The position numbers and the translations under genes are program-made. A stretch of 64,000 bases of DNA from Xiphydria camelus (Eukaryota > Arthropoda > Insecta > Hymenoptera > Xiphydriidae), in contig OY783200.1 in the NCBI GenBank assembly GCA_963678675.1, positions 10,098,917 to 10,162,916 of the forward strand, given 5' to 3'. How positions within the stretch are numbered: position 1 is the stretch's first letter; every line of letters starts with the position of its first letter. This document shows positions 22,668 to 32,925 of the stretch, one piece after another. Below the pieces are notes generated by a model that searched no databases, was not told the origin of the DNA, and was given only the letters and a program-made list of their open reading frames with translations.

Positions 22668-24396
22668 CTAGATTAATCCCCTGTCGATGAATTATAGACC
22701 AATCGAAAGGAAAAAACTTCGCAAACAATATTCCGATGTGGTAACATGACGTAGGTGACCGCGGGGTTGTTTATTTAACAAAAACGTTGCGAAATTTCGC
22801 TCTTACCGACGTGGGCGTAGTCCCGTTCAATTTATATACATTCAAATATATATATTCGAATATATCATATATTAAAAAAATTACGTTCCTGTAGAGCGCG
22901 AAATTCTCTACAAAATTAATGTAGGAAGTAACTCTCTAGGACGTGTCCTTTATTTTATATAAATTGGTAAAGTTTCTTGAACAACACTCACGAGCAGAAC
23001 CGCTGACTAGCCACGCCACGCCTCAACACCGGATGGCGCTGCACGCCCAATCTCAGAATTCAAATGGTAAACCCTCCGTTACTCGCCGAGCGCCATAGGA
23101 AATAGATCAGGCTATTTACCGGCTACTTTCACATACCTTTGTACTGAACGGGAGACGAAAGTAAGTGCGACTATATCTCGAGCGTTTGTCGGAGGTCTAC
23201 TCGCACAGGGTCGTACTACGCCGCGCGCACGCACGCACGTTCCTGTCTCATTGATTTCAATGGAGAAATAAAAACCGAATATCTCTATTTCTAAACGTCA
23301 GAATGACTTCATTCATAAGGAAAAGTTATCAGTTTCTTTATAATCTAAAATCTGACAATATTTTTTTCCTCACTCATGCCCATTTCGAGGCCTTTTCCAG
23401 CCTATTTTCAGACCGTAAGATGACGTTTTTACCGCGTGACACCGAGCAGGAGTCCGCAAGCTGTTAAAAGTACTTTACTCAGACTGGCGTGACTGCTTAG
23501 TCCGAAGTGGGTCCTTTTTTCAAATTAATGAACGCAACGTGAAATGAGTCGTGTATGTTTTGTTTTGTCACGCCAGTCTGAGTAAAGTACTTTTAACAGC
23601 TTGCGGACTCCTGCTCGGTGTCACGCGGTAAAAACGTCATCTTACGGTCTGAAAATAGGCTGGAAAAGGCCTCGAAATGGGCATGAGTGAGGAAAAAAAT
23701 ATTCTCAGATTTTAGATTAAGTATAAAGAAACTGATAACTTTTCCTTATGAATGAAGTCATTCTGACGTTTAGAAATAGAGATATTCGGTTTTTATTTCT
23801 CCATTGAAATCAATGAGACAGGAACGTGCGTGCGTGCGCGCGGCGTAGTACGGCCCTGTGCGAGTAGACCTCCGACAAACGCTCGAGATACAGTCGCACT
23901 TGCTTTCGTCTCCCGTTCAGTGCAAAGGTATGTGAAAGTAGCCGGTAAATAGCCTGATCTGTTTCCCATGGCGCTCGGCGAGTAACGGAGGGTTTACCGT
24001 TTGAATTCTGAGATTGGGCGTGCAGCGCCATCCAGTGTTGAGGCGTGGCGTGGCTAGTCAGCGGTTCTGCTCGTGAGTGTTGTTCAAGAAACTTTACCAA
24101 TTTATATAAAATAAAGGAAACGTCCTAGAGAGTTACTTCCTACATCAATTTTGTAGAGAATTTCGCGCTCTACGGGAAGGTACTTTTTTTAATATATGAT
24201 ATATTCGAATATATATATTTGAATGTATATAAATTGAACGGGACTACGCCCACGTCGGTAAGAGCGAAATTTCGCAACGTTTTTGTTAAATAAACAACCC
24301 CGCGGTCACCTACGTCATGTTACCACATCGGAATATTGTTCGCGAAGTTTTTTCCTTTCGATTGGTCCATAATTCATCGACAGGGAATTAATCTAG
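22668..24396. repeat. 1.73-kb inverted repeat with ~830-bp arms
   Basis: The left arm 22668-23493 and right arm 23567-24396 are inverted copies differing at only a few dozen positions by eye, separated by a 73-bp spacer. Outer boundaries are CTAGATTAAT and ATTAATCTAG. The arms contain CG-rich CACGCAC/GTGCGTG motifs (23222, 23826) and a TATATA/ATATAT block. Neither arm has a convincing ORF. It could be a large foldback element or an inverted duplication. Transcribed, it would form a very long double-stranded RNA. Confidence 0.95.
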
Positions 24397-24419
24397 AGAA
24401 GAAAGTCTAAAATGACTGG

Positions 24420-24545
24420 ACTAGAAGTCCCGTTTGCCCTCGCTACCTGCGGTACGTCCCGGTCAGGAAGGCGCACGATGCGATAGTTCGATTCCAGACT
24501 TCTAGCGAGACAGTCGCTAACAACGCTATACCCGAAGGCATCACG
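24420..24545. repeat. copy 1 of a ~110-bp GC-rich dispersed block
   Basis: It contains GGTACGTCC, GGTCAGGAAGGC, TAGTTCGATTCCAGACTT and AGCGAGACAGTCGCTAAC. It matches 30330-30420 in the same order with substitutions. GTTCGATTCC matches a pol III B-box consensus, but no A box at the right distance is clear. Confidence 0.55.
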
Positions 24546-24555
24546 GTTGATAAGT

Positions 24556-24838
24556 CCACAGTATTATTTTTAGTAGTTGAATAAATTTACGTATGTAAAA
24601 ATTGTGCCTGATTAACTAGTAATAATTAAGTGTTTGATTAATTGATCATTTCTGTGAATCTATTTATGTATTACAATCAATATTGTATTCAACTTATTTT
24701 ATAATATTAATTGTAATAGGTACATAAATAGAGGTTCACAGAAATTATCAATTAATCAAATGCTTAATTATTACTAGTTAATCAGCCACAATCTTTACAT
24801 ACGTACATTTATTCAACTACTAAAAACAATACTGTGGA
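24556..24838. repeat. 283-bp AT-rich foldback element
   Basis: TCCACAGTATTATTTTTAG at 24556 is mirrored by the complement ending CAATACTGTGGA at 24838. The arms are about 123-128 bp, with a 32-bp loop (24679-24710). It includes ACTAGTAATAATTAAG and its complement. Likely a MITE. Confidence 0.9.
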
Positions 24839-25119
24839 TTGGATATTAATCAATTTATTTTGTCATTTTTTAAAAGTAAATAAAGACTGGAAAACCCACT
24901 AAGCACTTTTTCTAAAGACCAGTCATTCTGCCTGGTTTTGGTACAAACAGGTATTTTTAAATGGCTGATTGCGATAAGGTTCTATCTTGCAAGCAAATCT
25001 TACAGCAAGCATAATTCTCGGTACGATTTCTACCTGGGTCAGTAAAAGGAGATAGTTTGATTTTTGTGTTTTTTTTGTTACGCGAAATGATTGCGTAAAT
25101 AATAGTAATAATAACAGTA

Positions 25120-25445
25120 ATAATAATAATAATTTATACTCACTGGAAGGTTAAAAATTATCCTCTTTGGAAGGATAAATCTTATACTCCTGTAGAAACA
25201 TAATTTTTGGCCGAAGGTTAAAATTTATTCTTCGGAAGGATAAATTTTCTACTTCTTTAGAAGGATAAATTTTGGCCATTGGAAGGTTAAAATTTATCCT
25301 TTGGAAGGATAAATTTTATACTCCTTTACAAGGATAATTTTTAGCCATTCCCGATTGGATAATTTTTACTCCATTTCCCTTTCGTACTCAGATTATCCTT
25401 CTAGGTATAATTTTTAATCTCACTTTAGGATTAAAATTTAGTCTT
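25120..25445. repeat. degenerate GGAAGGATAAATTTT repeat
   Basis: At least eight variants of (G)GAAGGATAAATTTT or its partner GGTTAAAATTTATCC follow one another with irregular 20-45 bp spacing. The pairs are imperfect inverted repeats of each other (AAAATTTATCC / GGATAAATTTT). Preceded by an (AAT/AAC)n stretch at 25100-25135. Confidence 0.75.
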
Positions 25446-26559
25446 TTTTTTTCAGTGTATGCATGTGGTTTTAATCTTGCTTCTCCAGTCCATTGTGGAA
25501 TTAATTGGGAAGGTTTCTGCCAATCAATAGATTGTCATCAGCAAACAAACATTCGGAATTATAGTCAGAATTGTGATTGCGAAACTAGTGCAATATTTTT
25601 TAACGCAGCCTGTATTATAAGTGTCTCAGCGTTACTAGATACATATGGGTGTTAGTAATTCGAGTAATATAATTTTGTTTGCTCGCATGGTGGGCTTTTC
25701 TTCCATTCTTATTTCAATCTAATTACGTCACTCAAATTCGCGAATGGAGCAACATCGGCAATTCTATTAAATTTTGATGTGATCAGAGTGAACTTTGCTC
25801 TCTTGTCCCTATATATGTACACATTGGTAGTTTTCAGGACTCTGTATTAATGGAGTCCTGAAAAATGCCTTTGCATCGCAGATTGTCATGAAAGGTATTG
25901 GCTGCTTTCAGGACTCTACGTGAAAATGCAATGAGGTTATATCTCATGATGCCATGTAATGCATTGACAACTTTCAGGACTCTTTTCAACTTGTTGGTTC
26001 GTGTCGGGATTCAGTTACTAGAAATACTAAACCGTACTTCTTATTAATGTCTGAACAGTAATTAGCAGTCATTTAAGTGATGTACCATTTGCCGTGTGCA
26101 GGTGGTTTGCATCTTACTTCTAACTGCGTCTTCCAGAATATGCAAGAGTAGAACGTTATCAGGATTCCTTGTTTCCTATATATATCACAGTATCGTCATA
26201 TGAATATTCGATAAGCTGGAATTGAGATAGGAATAAACATTTACCATTTTCTCATTAGTAGAAGGAAATATTTATTTGTGTAGTGTTATTGTTAGGTTAT
26301 ATTATTATAAAGTTATATTCTTAACCATTAATATGTTACAAACATGTCGAAGATGAAGAAGATGTGAGGAACTGAACCAATATTTGATGTCAATATTCTG
26401 AAATATTACAGCTAAAACGCATTTATATGTAAGGATACTTTTCAGGACTGTCCTGAAAGTATACGATATATAGAAAAATCTTTCAGGACCGTCCTGAAAA
26501 GCACCAAGTGTCCCGGTAATATACGTTGCGTACCTAAAAAAGACCTGAAAACTGCCATT

Positions 26560-26561
<2 letters not shown>
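25446..26561. repeat. further copy of the dispersed CAGGACT repeat
   Basis: This shares ordered landmarks with 4842-7923: a GCATGTGGTTTT start, AATTCGCGAATGGAG, TTTTCAGGACTCTGTATT, TTGCATCGCAGATTGTCATG and TTTCAGGACTCT. It also has a palindromic CTTTCAGGACCGTCCTGAAAG at about 26480. No coding sequence supported. Confidence 0.65.

Positions 26562-26626
<65 letters not shown>
26562..26626. repeat. (TA)n microsatellite, ~65 bp
   Basis: An uninterrupted TA run ends at the first base of the mariner derivative at 26627. It is the probable insertion target. Confidence 0.97.
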
Positions 26627-26629
<3 letters not shown>

Positions 26630-27493
26630 GGTGACATTTTGAAAACTTGCCACCCCAATATCTCAGAAAGTTAGAGATTTTCTGAAAAAGAAAAATACGG
26701 TTTCGGCAGTGGAGAAGGGGAACAAAAATGACATAATCGGAGACGCACCCCCTTCAACCCCCTTCAACCCCCCAACTTTGTAATCTTAAATAGCAACCCC
26801 CCCTGTATGATACAGCGTTGGAAAGCTCTTTAAAAATGCTTTACAACAATACCAAATGTTGGTTTCTTTGGATGAGTAGTTTTCGCGCAAATCGAGAGAG
26901 AAACTGCTAGAAGTACGATTTGTCAATTTATTTATTAAAGGTCAGTTACGTTACAATAAATTTTCGAAATGATTTTCATTGATTTTTCGAACTTATTCAA
27001 ATGTTGTTCTTGGAATTTTGCGACATTCTTGCATAATTCTCTATTTCAGTTGGTTAACGCTTGCCTAGTTGAGTTTGAAAAACAACAGATTTCAGATGTC
27101 CCCATAAGAAGAAATCGTAGGCAGTAAGATCAGGTGATGGAAATCATTTCGAAAATTTATTGTAACGTAATCGTCCTTCAATAAATAAATTGACAAAACT
27201 TACTTCTAGCAGTTTCTTTCTCGATTTGCGCGAAAACTACTCATTGAAAGGTACCAAAATTTGGTGTTGTTGTAAAGCATTTTTAAAGAGCTTTCCAACG
27301 CTGTATCACACATGGGGGGTTGCTATTTAAGATTACAAAGTTGGGGGGGCTACCCCTAAGGGGGTTGGAGGGGGTGCGTCTCCGATTATGTCATTTTAGT
27401 TCCCCCTCTCCACTGCCGAAATCGTAATTTTTTTTTAGAAAATCTGTAATTTTCTGAGATATTGGGGTGGCAAGTTTTTAAAATGTCACCCTG
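26627..27493. mobile_element. rearranged, non-autonomous mariner derivative
   Basis: Its ends match the intact mariner at 2961-4839 (CAGGGTGACATTTTG ... complement), with TA on both sides. Internally it is not a simple deletion. From about 26935 to 27130 the minus strand encodes the end of the same transposase (PDLTAYDFFLWGHLKSVVF, then decayed codons to the stop). The right side (about 27140-27215) again carries the last codons and stop region in plus orientation. Both halves therefore derive from the 3' end of the parent, joined head to head. Confidence 0.85.
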
Positions 27494-28034
27494 TATATAC
27501 AGTGTTTCCTGTGTTAATTACCGTTATATTCCAGGAAATGTGTAGTCGAAAATATTCTCCTGAAACACAATTGGACCTAACAAAAAATAACGTCGCAAAT
27601 TATTCGCCAATGTTCATGTAGTACTACAATGGCACTAATTGTTTGTAAATTAACCATTAGTAGCCATAACAAATTGGAAAATATTGCAGGGGAAAGTTGA
27701 ATAATCCTGACCATTTGCTTGACTTTTGGTGATTAGGGCGAGGCCACAGGAGTATTAAAGCAACGTGCATTATAATGAACATTGCAGAAATACAATCATA
27801 TTCATAAAATCATAAATGTAATATTCGTTTTAATGCGCGTCGTTTTAAATGCTCGTGTGACCCTAGCCCTATGGTTAATGGTTGTTTAGTAATAGTTATT
27901 ATAGACTAATTAAAGTGGCTGTATGACTTTCGCCTATACATATCGGAAAATCTAGAGTATAACAAGACAGTTTTACTGCGTTATCTGTATTTAAACGGAA
28001 TTGGATTTTTGAGTTATGCAGCTTACTCTGAAGT
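27494..28034. other. no gene seen
   Basis: AT-rich sequence without a supported ORF, tandem repeat or hairpin. It may include 3' untranslated or subterminal sequence of the transposase-like gene that ends at 28035. Confidence 0.5.
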
Positions 28035-29900
28035 TTATTGCATATTTGTACATATGTGCAGAATAGGAAATAATGCATATCCATCTTTAAAGGGTAACTT
28101 AATATACTTTCTGGATATGTCATTAACAAATAGAGTTGTACTATTGCTATAACTTCTTACGAAGAAAATACCCAGTTGCGATGATGGTATTGGCTTTGTA
28201 TATAAGTCGCGTACATACTTGTACAACTTACCGACAAATTTGTATTTTCCATCAACATATGCTATTGACGTAATCTCGTAAATATGCGATCCGACAGATA
28301 CTACATTATTTGGACTTTTTGAAGAGATTGTAATTTTGTTATGTGTCAACGTTTGACAATGAAAGTGATTTTTTAATTGTGGCTGTGGATAAGTTTTCCG
28401 TTTTGGACAATACTCATCAGTTGGCTTTGTTGAGTTTTTATATTCGATGTTCTTCCATTCTGCATGCCGATTAATGATTTGCTCAAGAGGAAGTTTTTTT
28501 GAACGTACGTGCTGTTTTAAAAATTGCAGGTAATTCTCAAATTGAAAGCAGCTGTAGCTTTCCAATGGACCGTATTCTGCTACATCACGACAAATATGCA
28601 ACAAGGAGTGAACATTATATGTAACAAAATAACAGTCGTATAGTTCGACAGATTGCTGTACAAAATCTTGGATAAGTTTATTAGCCACGTGTAAGTGAGA
28701 AGAAATAGTGTCTTCTCTCGAAAGAATGGTTACTGCGCAGTGAAGCAATAGCAAATGTTTATACCTGTCAGTTCTAAGAACATCGAACATCAATATCGGT
28801 GCAAAGTATAAAATGAACATCCTAAATTCAGTACCTTTCCATCGCTTTACTTCAGCAAATATACGCGGTTTTCTTGCAAAATCACTCGGAACAAATTTCT
28901 GAAATTCCCGCACTTTATTATCAGCAATCAAAATGATTTGAGCCGACAATTTATATTGTCGGGTACCCTCAATCCAATATTTTAGAATTAATCGTTTAAC
29001 TACCCCGAGATAAATGAGATGCATTGGATCCAATGGAAACTGACTTACGAGACCTAGATTTGTAATCTCAAGGAGAGGAGATTTTCCTTTTATATGTTCA
29101 TTATTATTTATTTGACTTCTAAAGTCGCGATCTTTTCTTTCTGGGAAATGATTCTTTGTAGGAAAAAATAACCGCCTTTCACTAACTTTGCCCTCAATGG
29201 TGCATTTCTCGCAGCCATGTTTACTCGTATGCCCTTTAACCATTTTTAGCGCAGCCCTCGCAGGTGCATCGCAGACAAATGCTGTAAGTGTCACTTGGAT
29301 AATTCGCGCATTAAATATTAATCCATCTTCATTCAATCGTTGATATTCAGAAATGAACTCTTTCAAGTAAACAGTTAAAGGTTCTGGCTTCGAAACGCCA
29401 CAAAAAACTGCTATGAGAAATGGTTTCTGGTCTCCGAAAGATCCTAAGATTGGCCAGAATTCAGTTCTGCTACTTTTAAAAAGAGGTAGCCCGTCAATAT
29501 TGATATATAACTTAATTATTTCCCCTTGTCCTAACAGTGAGCCGCTGTGTAATCTGTGCCGCAATTCTGGCTCGATACCTAAATATACCATTTCTCCATT
29601 GTTTAACTTAATTTTTGTTTCAAGTTGTTTTTTAGAAATAGATTTTTCCTCCCTTAATAAAGTTCGGGCATCAGTGGGCAAAAACGGGTATGCTGGCGCT
29701 ATTAGTTTTAAAAGCTGAGAAAGTACCGATTCAGTTAAATTAAACGTAATCGCAATCCTTTTGAGATCATTCATAAATTCGGCTTTGTTAACAGAATGTA
29801 CGAATGTTTCTTCATCACAACTGTTATCCGCGTCATGATCAAAGTCATGACTAGAGGTCGTGGCGGAGCTAGAGTATTTTGTAATGACCGAGACTTTCAT
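28035..29900 (-). CDS. transposase-like protein, possibly tnp2/CACTA-related, 621 aa
   Basis: An uninterrupted 621-codon ORF starts MKVSVITKYSSSATT. After an acidic, poorly conserved N-terminus come INIDGLPLFKSSRTEFWPILG, FVCDAPARAALKMVKGHTS, a CEKC unit, FPLDPMHLIYLGVVKRLILKY and YNVHSLLHICRDVAEYGPL. These blocks match a family of uncharacterised insect and cnidarian proteins that I associate with En/Spm-like (tnp2) transposases. Asp residues in NIDG, VCDA and PLDPMH are plausible catalytic candidates. No TIRs bracketing this gene were found, so it may be a remnant of a larger element or a host-captured copy. Family name is from recalled motif resemblance only. Confidence 0.6.
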   Translation of the reverse strand: MKVSVITKYSSSATTSSHDFDHDADNSCDEETFVHSVNKAEFMNDLKRIAITFNLTESVLSQLLKLIAPAYPFLPTDARTLLREEKSISKKQLETKIKLNNGEMVYLGIEPELRHRLHSGSLLGQGEIIKLYINIDGLPLFKSSRTEFWPILGSFGDQKPFLIAVFCGVSKPEPLTVYLKEFISEYQRLNEDGLIFNARIIQVTLTAFVCDAPARAALKMVKGHTSKHGCEKCTIEGKVSERRLFFPTKNHFPERKDRDFRSQINNNEHIKGKSPLLEITNLGLVSQFPLDPMHLIYLGVVKRLILKYWIEGTRQYKLSAQIILIADNKVREFQKFVPSDFARKPRIFAEVKRWKGTEFRMFILYFAPILMFDVLRTDRYKHLLLLHCAVTILSREDTISSHLHVANKLIQDFVQQSVELYDCYFVTYNVHSLLHICRDVAEYGPLESYSCFQFENYLQFLKQHVRSKKLPLEQIINRHAEWKNIEYKNSTKPTDEYCPKRKTYPQPQLKNHFHCQTLTHNKITISSKSPNNVVSVGSHIYEITSIAYVDGKYKFVGKLYKYVRDLYTKPIPSSQLGIFFVRSYSNSTTLFVNDISRKYIKLPFKDGYALFPILHICTNMQ

Positions 29901-30598
29901 TTAAGGCCGTATGTATGTTTCGAAATTACTGTATTCTAGGATTTTCATTTATATGAATTGGGCAAGGATACCCTTGTCGGGCCGGAATAAGCCAGGTGTT
30001 AGGTTTTTCCAATCGGTCATTTACTGGATTCGACACTCCTACTTCTTTCGAGGCTATTTATTCGTACAGATTTATGACGGTGCTTTATTAGAGCGTGCAC
30101 CGAAGGGAACGACTTGCCGAGCTCCACCCCGCATCTGATCTACCTTCCAAGAAAACGCAACAGTATAAAGTACATATAAAGGCATAATAGAGGCGACAGT
30201 AAGACAAGGAAACTTGAACTGCGAGAGAGATGCATACAGTATCCCGTTCATAAAGGCAACAACCTGACCGTTTTGCCCCGCTACCCGAAAACAAAGAGCA
30301 GGTATCTAATCTTGATACCTACCCTTTGCCGAGGGTACGTCCAAGGCAGGAAGGCTTACGAGAGGCAGTTCGATTCCAGACTTTTAGCGAGAAAGTCGTT
30401 AACAGCGCGCTACCTCAAGACAGCTCCGCTAGTCTTTTCATTTCCCTGTATTTTCAACAACCTACATTCATAACAATTTACGAAATGTAGTCTAACCGCG
30501 GCCTACCGACACCTCTCTCTTTTCCCGTTTCTACTTCTAAGATGTCTCTTAGCAGTCTCTCTTTGTTAGTAAGAACCACGCATGCGTACTAGTCTTTC
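29901..30598. other. no gene; contains second copy of GC-rich dispersed block
   Basis: 30330-30440 (GGTACGTCCAAGGCAGGAAGG, CAGTTCGATTCCAGAC, TAGCGAGAAAGTCGTTAAC) corresponds to 24440-24545. Around 30165, TATAAAGTACATATAAAGG could be a promoter. The whole 30090-30480 stretch has the look of a solo LTR or SINE, but no terminal duplication was confirmed. Confidence 0.4.
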
Positions 30599-30599
30599 T

Positions 30600-32340
30600 T
30601 TTCGTATACGAATAAAATACGTATAGAGAATTCGTATCAGCAATACGGGCTCATGATCGGTTTGAAAAACTTTAACGAAAAACGTATATTGTACGTATAT
30701 CAAATAAGTATTATATACGTATCCAAAGAACGCCTTCATTTTAGTTATCGGAGAACCGGTTTTAAACGTAGATTTTACGTCCTTTATTACCGCGCGTATA
30801 AAATGTGGATAACAAACACGGGTTGTAAAGTATCGTTAAATAAACGTATAGTTAATACCTACACATTTTATACGCACCGTTACAAATGTACGAATAAAAT
30901 GCGTATAAAATTCGTATCAGCAATACGGGCTCATGATCGGTTTGATAAACTTTAACGAAAAACGTATATTGTACGTATATCAAATAAGTATTATATACGT
31001 ATCCAAAGAACGCCTTCATTTTAGTTATCGGAGAACCGGTTTTAAACGTAGATTTTACGTCCTTTATTACCGCGCGTATAAAATGTGGATAACAAACACG
31101 GGTTGTAAAGTATCGTTAAATAAACGTATAGTTAATACCTACACATTTTATACGCACCGTTACAAATGTACGAATAAAATGCGTATAAAATTCGTATCAG
31201 CAATACGGGCTCATGATCGGTTTGATAAACTTTAACGAAAAACGTATATTGCACGTATATCGAATAAGTATTATGTACGTATCCAAAGAACGCCTTCATT
31301 TTAGTTATCGGAGAACCGGTTTTATACGTAGATTTTACGTTCTTTATTACCGCGCGTATAAAATGTGGATAATAAACACGGGTTGTAAAGTATCGTTAAA
31401 TAAACGTATAGTTAATACCTACACATTTTATACGCACCGTTACAAATGTACGAATAAAATACGTATAAAATTCGTATCAGCAATACGGGCTCATGATCGG
31501 TTTGATAAACTTTAACGAAAAACGTATATTGTACGTATATCGAATATGTATTATATACGTATCCAAAGAACGCCTTCATTTTAGTTATCGGAGAACCGGT
31601 TTTAAACGTAGATTTTACGTCCTTTATTACCGCGCGTATAAAATGTGGATAATAAACACGGGTTGTAAAGTATCGTTAAATAAACGTATAGTTAATACCT
31701 ACACATTTTATACGCACCGTTACAAATGTACGAATAAAATACGTATAAAATTCGTATCAGCAATACGGGCTCATGATCGGTTTGATAAACTTTAACGAAA
31801 AACGTATATTGTACGTATATCGAATATGTATTATATACGTATCCAAGAACGCCTTCATTTTAGTTATCGGAGAACCGGTTTTATACATAGATTTTACGTT
31901 CTTTATTACCGCGCGTATAAAATGTGGATAATAAACACGGGTTGTAAAGTATCGTTAAATAAACGTATAGTTAATACCTACACATTTTATACGCACCGTT
32001 ACAAATGTACGAATAAAATACGTATAAAATTCGTATCAGCAATACGGGCTCATGATCGGTTTGATAAACTTTAACGAAAAACGTATATTGTACGTATATC
32101 GAATATGTATTATATACGTATCCAAGAACGCCTTCATTTTAGTTATCGGAGAACCGGTTTTATACGTAGATTTTACGTTTCTCAGTACTTTACGTATAAA
32201 ATATAGGTAAAATATACGGGTTATAACGTACCGTTAAATAAACGTATAGTTAATATACGTATATTTTTTATACGGAACGGTTTTTATACGTCTTTTTCCA
32301 TATATTATACGTATATTATACGTAATCGTGTTTATTGGGC
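30600..32340. repeat. 280-bp tandem satellite, about 6 copies
   Basis: Units start near 30653, 30933, 31213, 31493, 31773 and 32052 (ATGATCGGTTTGA at each start), 95% or more alike by eye. The last copy decays after about 32190. The DNA is crowded with ACGTAT/ATACGT palindromes (TATACGTATCC, ACGTATATTGTACGTATAT). Each unit keeps a 100-codon frame open and the frames overlap from unit to unit. Since 280 is not a multiple of 3, this is not one long protein; I treat the ORFs as by-products. Confidence 0.95.
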
Positions 32341-32520
32341 TGTTTTGGACAGAATAAAAACAGAGTTATGATTTTCATGTTACTCTCTCTCGTCTACTTA
32401 GTTTCGTTAAAACTATTTGAAACTGCGTTGAACATAAATTCCTTATCTCTGGCCACAGCTTTCTACCTTGCGATAGGGATTTTGCATTGATAGAAAAGAG
32501 GAAGAGAGTATGTAAGGCTT

Positions 32521-32925
32521 TTGTCCCAGAGCATCTTCACTCAATATTGTAGTCTTCCAGTCACACACAAAAAATTCAAAGTTATTAATATGCTAAAACA
32601 TCGATTCTTTGATATCCAAGCAGCAGCAGATAATATAATAAATACAAAGTCTCTCAATGTTTCCAAAGTATCACAAATGAGATATACCGCCGATAAATCG
32701 GGTATTGTGCAAATAAAAAAAAAACTTTTTCCGAGGAGGAACCATGGAAGTCAACTAAAATTTAAAAAAAAAGGGCAAGACTGTAGATGACCTTAGGACT
32801 ACCAAATTTTGTGAACAGGCTAATGTAAAAAAAAATGTCTGAGGAGAAAAAACAAAATTTAAGAGATATGATTAATTATTTAGAAGATCCATATAAAGAT
32901 TTTTATATAAATTTATGTTCTTAAT
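32521..32925 (+). pseudogene. decayed coding fragment, possibly a transposase-associated C-terminus
   Basis: One frame reads FKVINMLKHRFFDIQAAADNI and VSQMRYTADKSGIVQIKKKL, then breaks. A second frame reads GKTVDDLRTTKFCEQANVKK, and a third reads EEKKQNLRDMINYLEDPYKDFY before a stop at about 32925. The breaks fall at A-runs (32717-32726, 32764-32772, 32828-32836). The closing DPYKDFYINL pattern resembles the C-termini of repetitive insect proteins, but I cannot name the family. Confidence 0.4.

Noticed and set aside
22265..24838. Retroviral or LTR structure with hairpins as LTRs
   Set aside because: The repeats are inverted rather than direct and there is no gag, pol or primer-binding site between them.
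30653..32074. Five near-identical ~100-codon ORFs in tandem
   Set aside because: They are the reading frames of the 280-bp satellite unit and shift frame between units; no protein motif was recognised.
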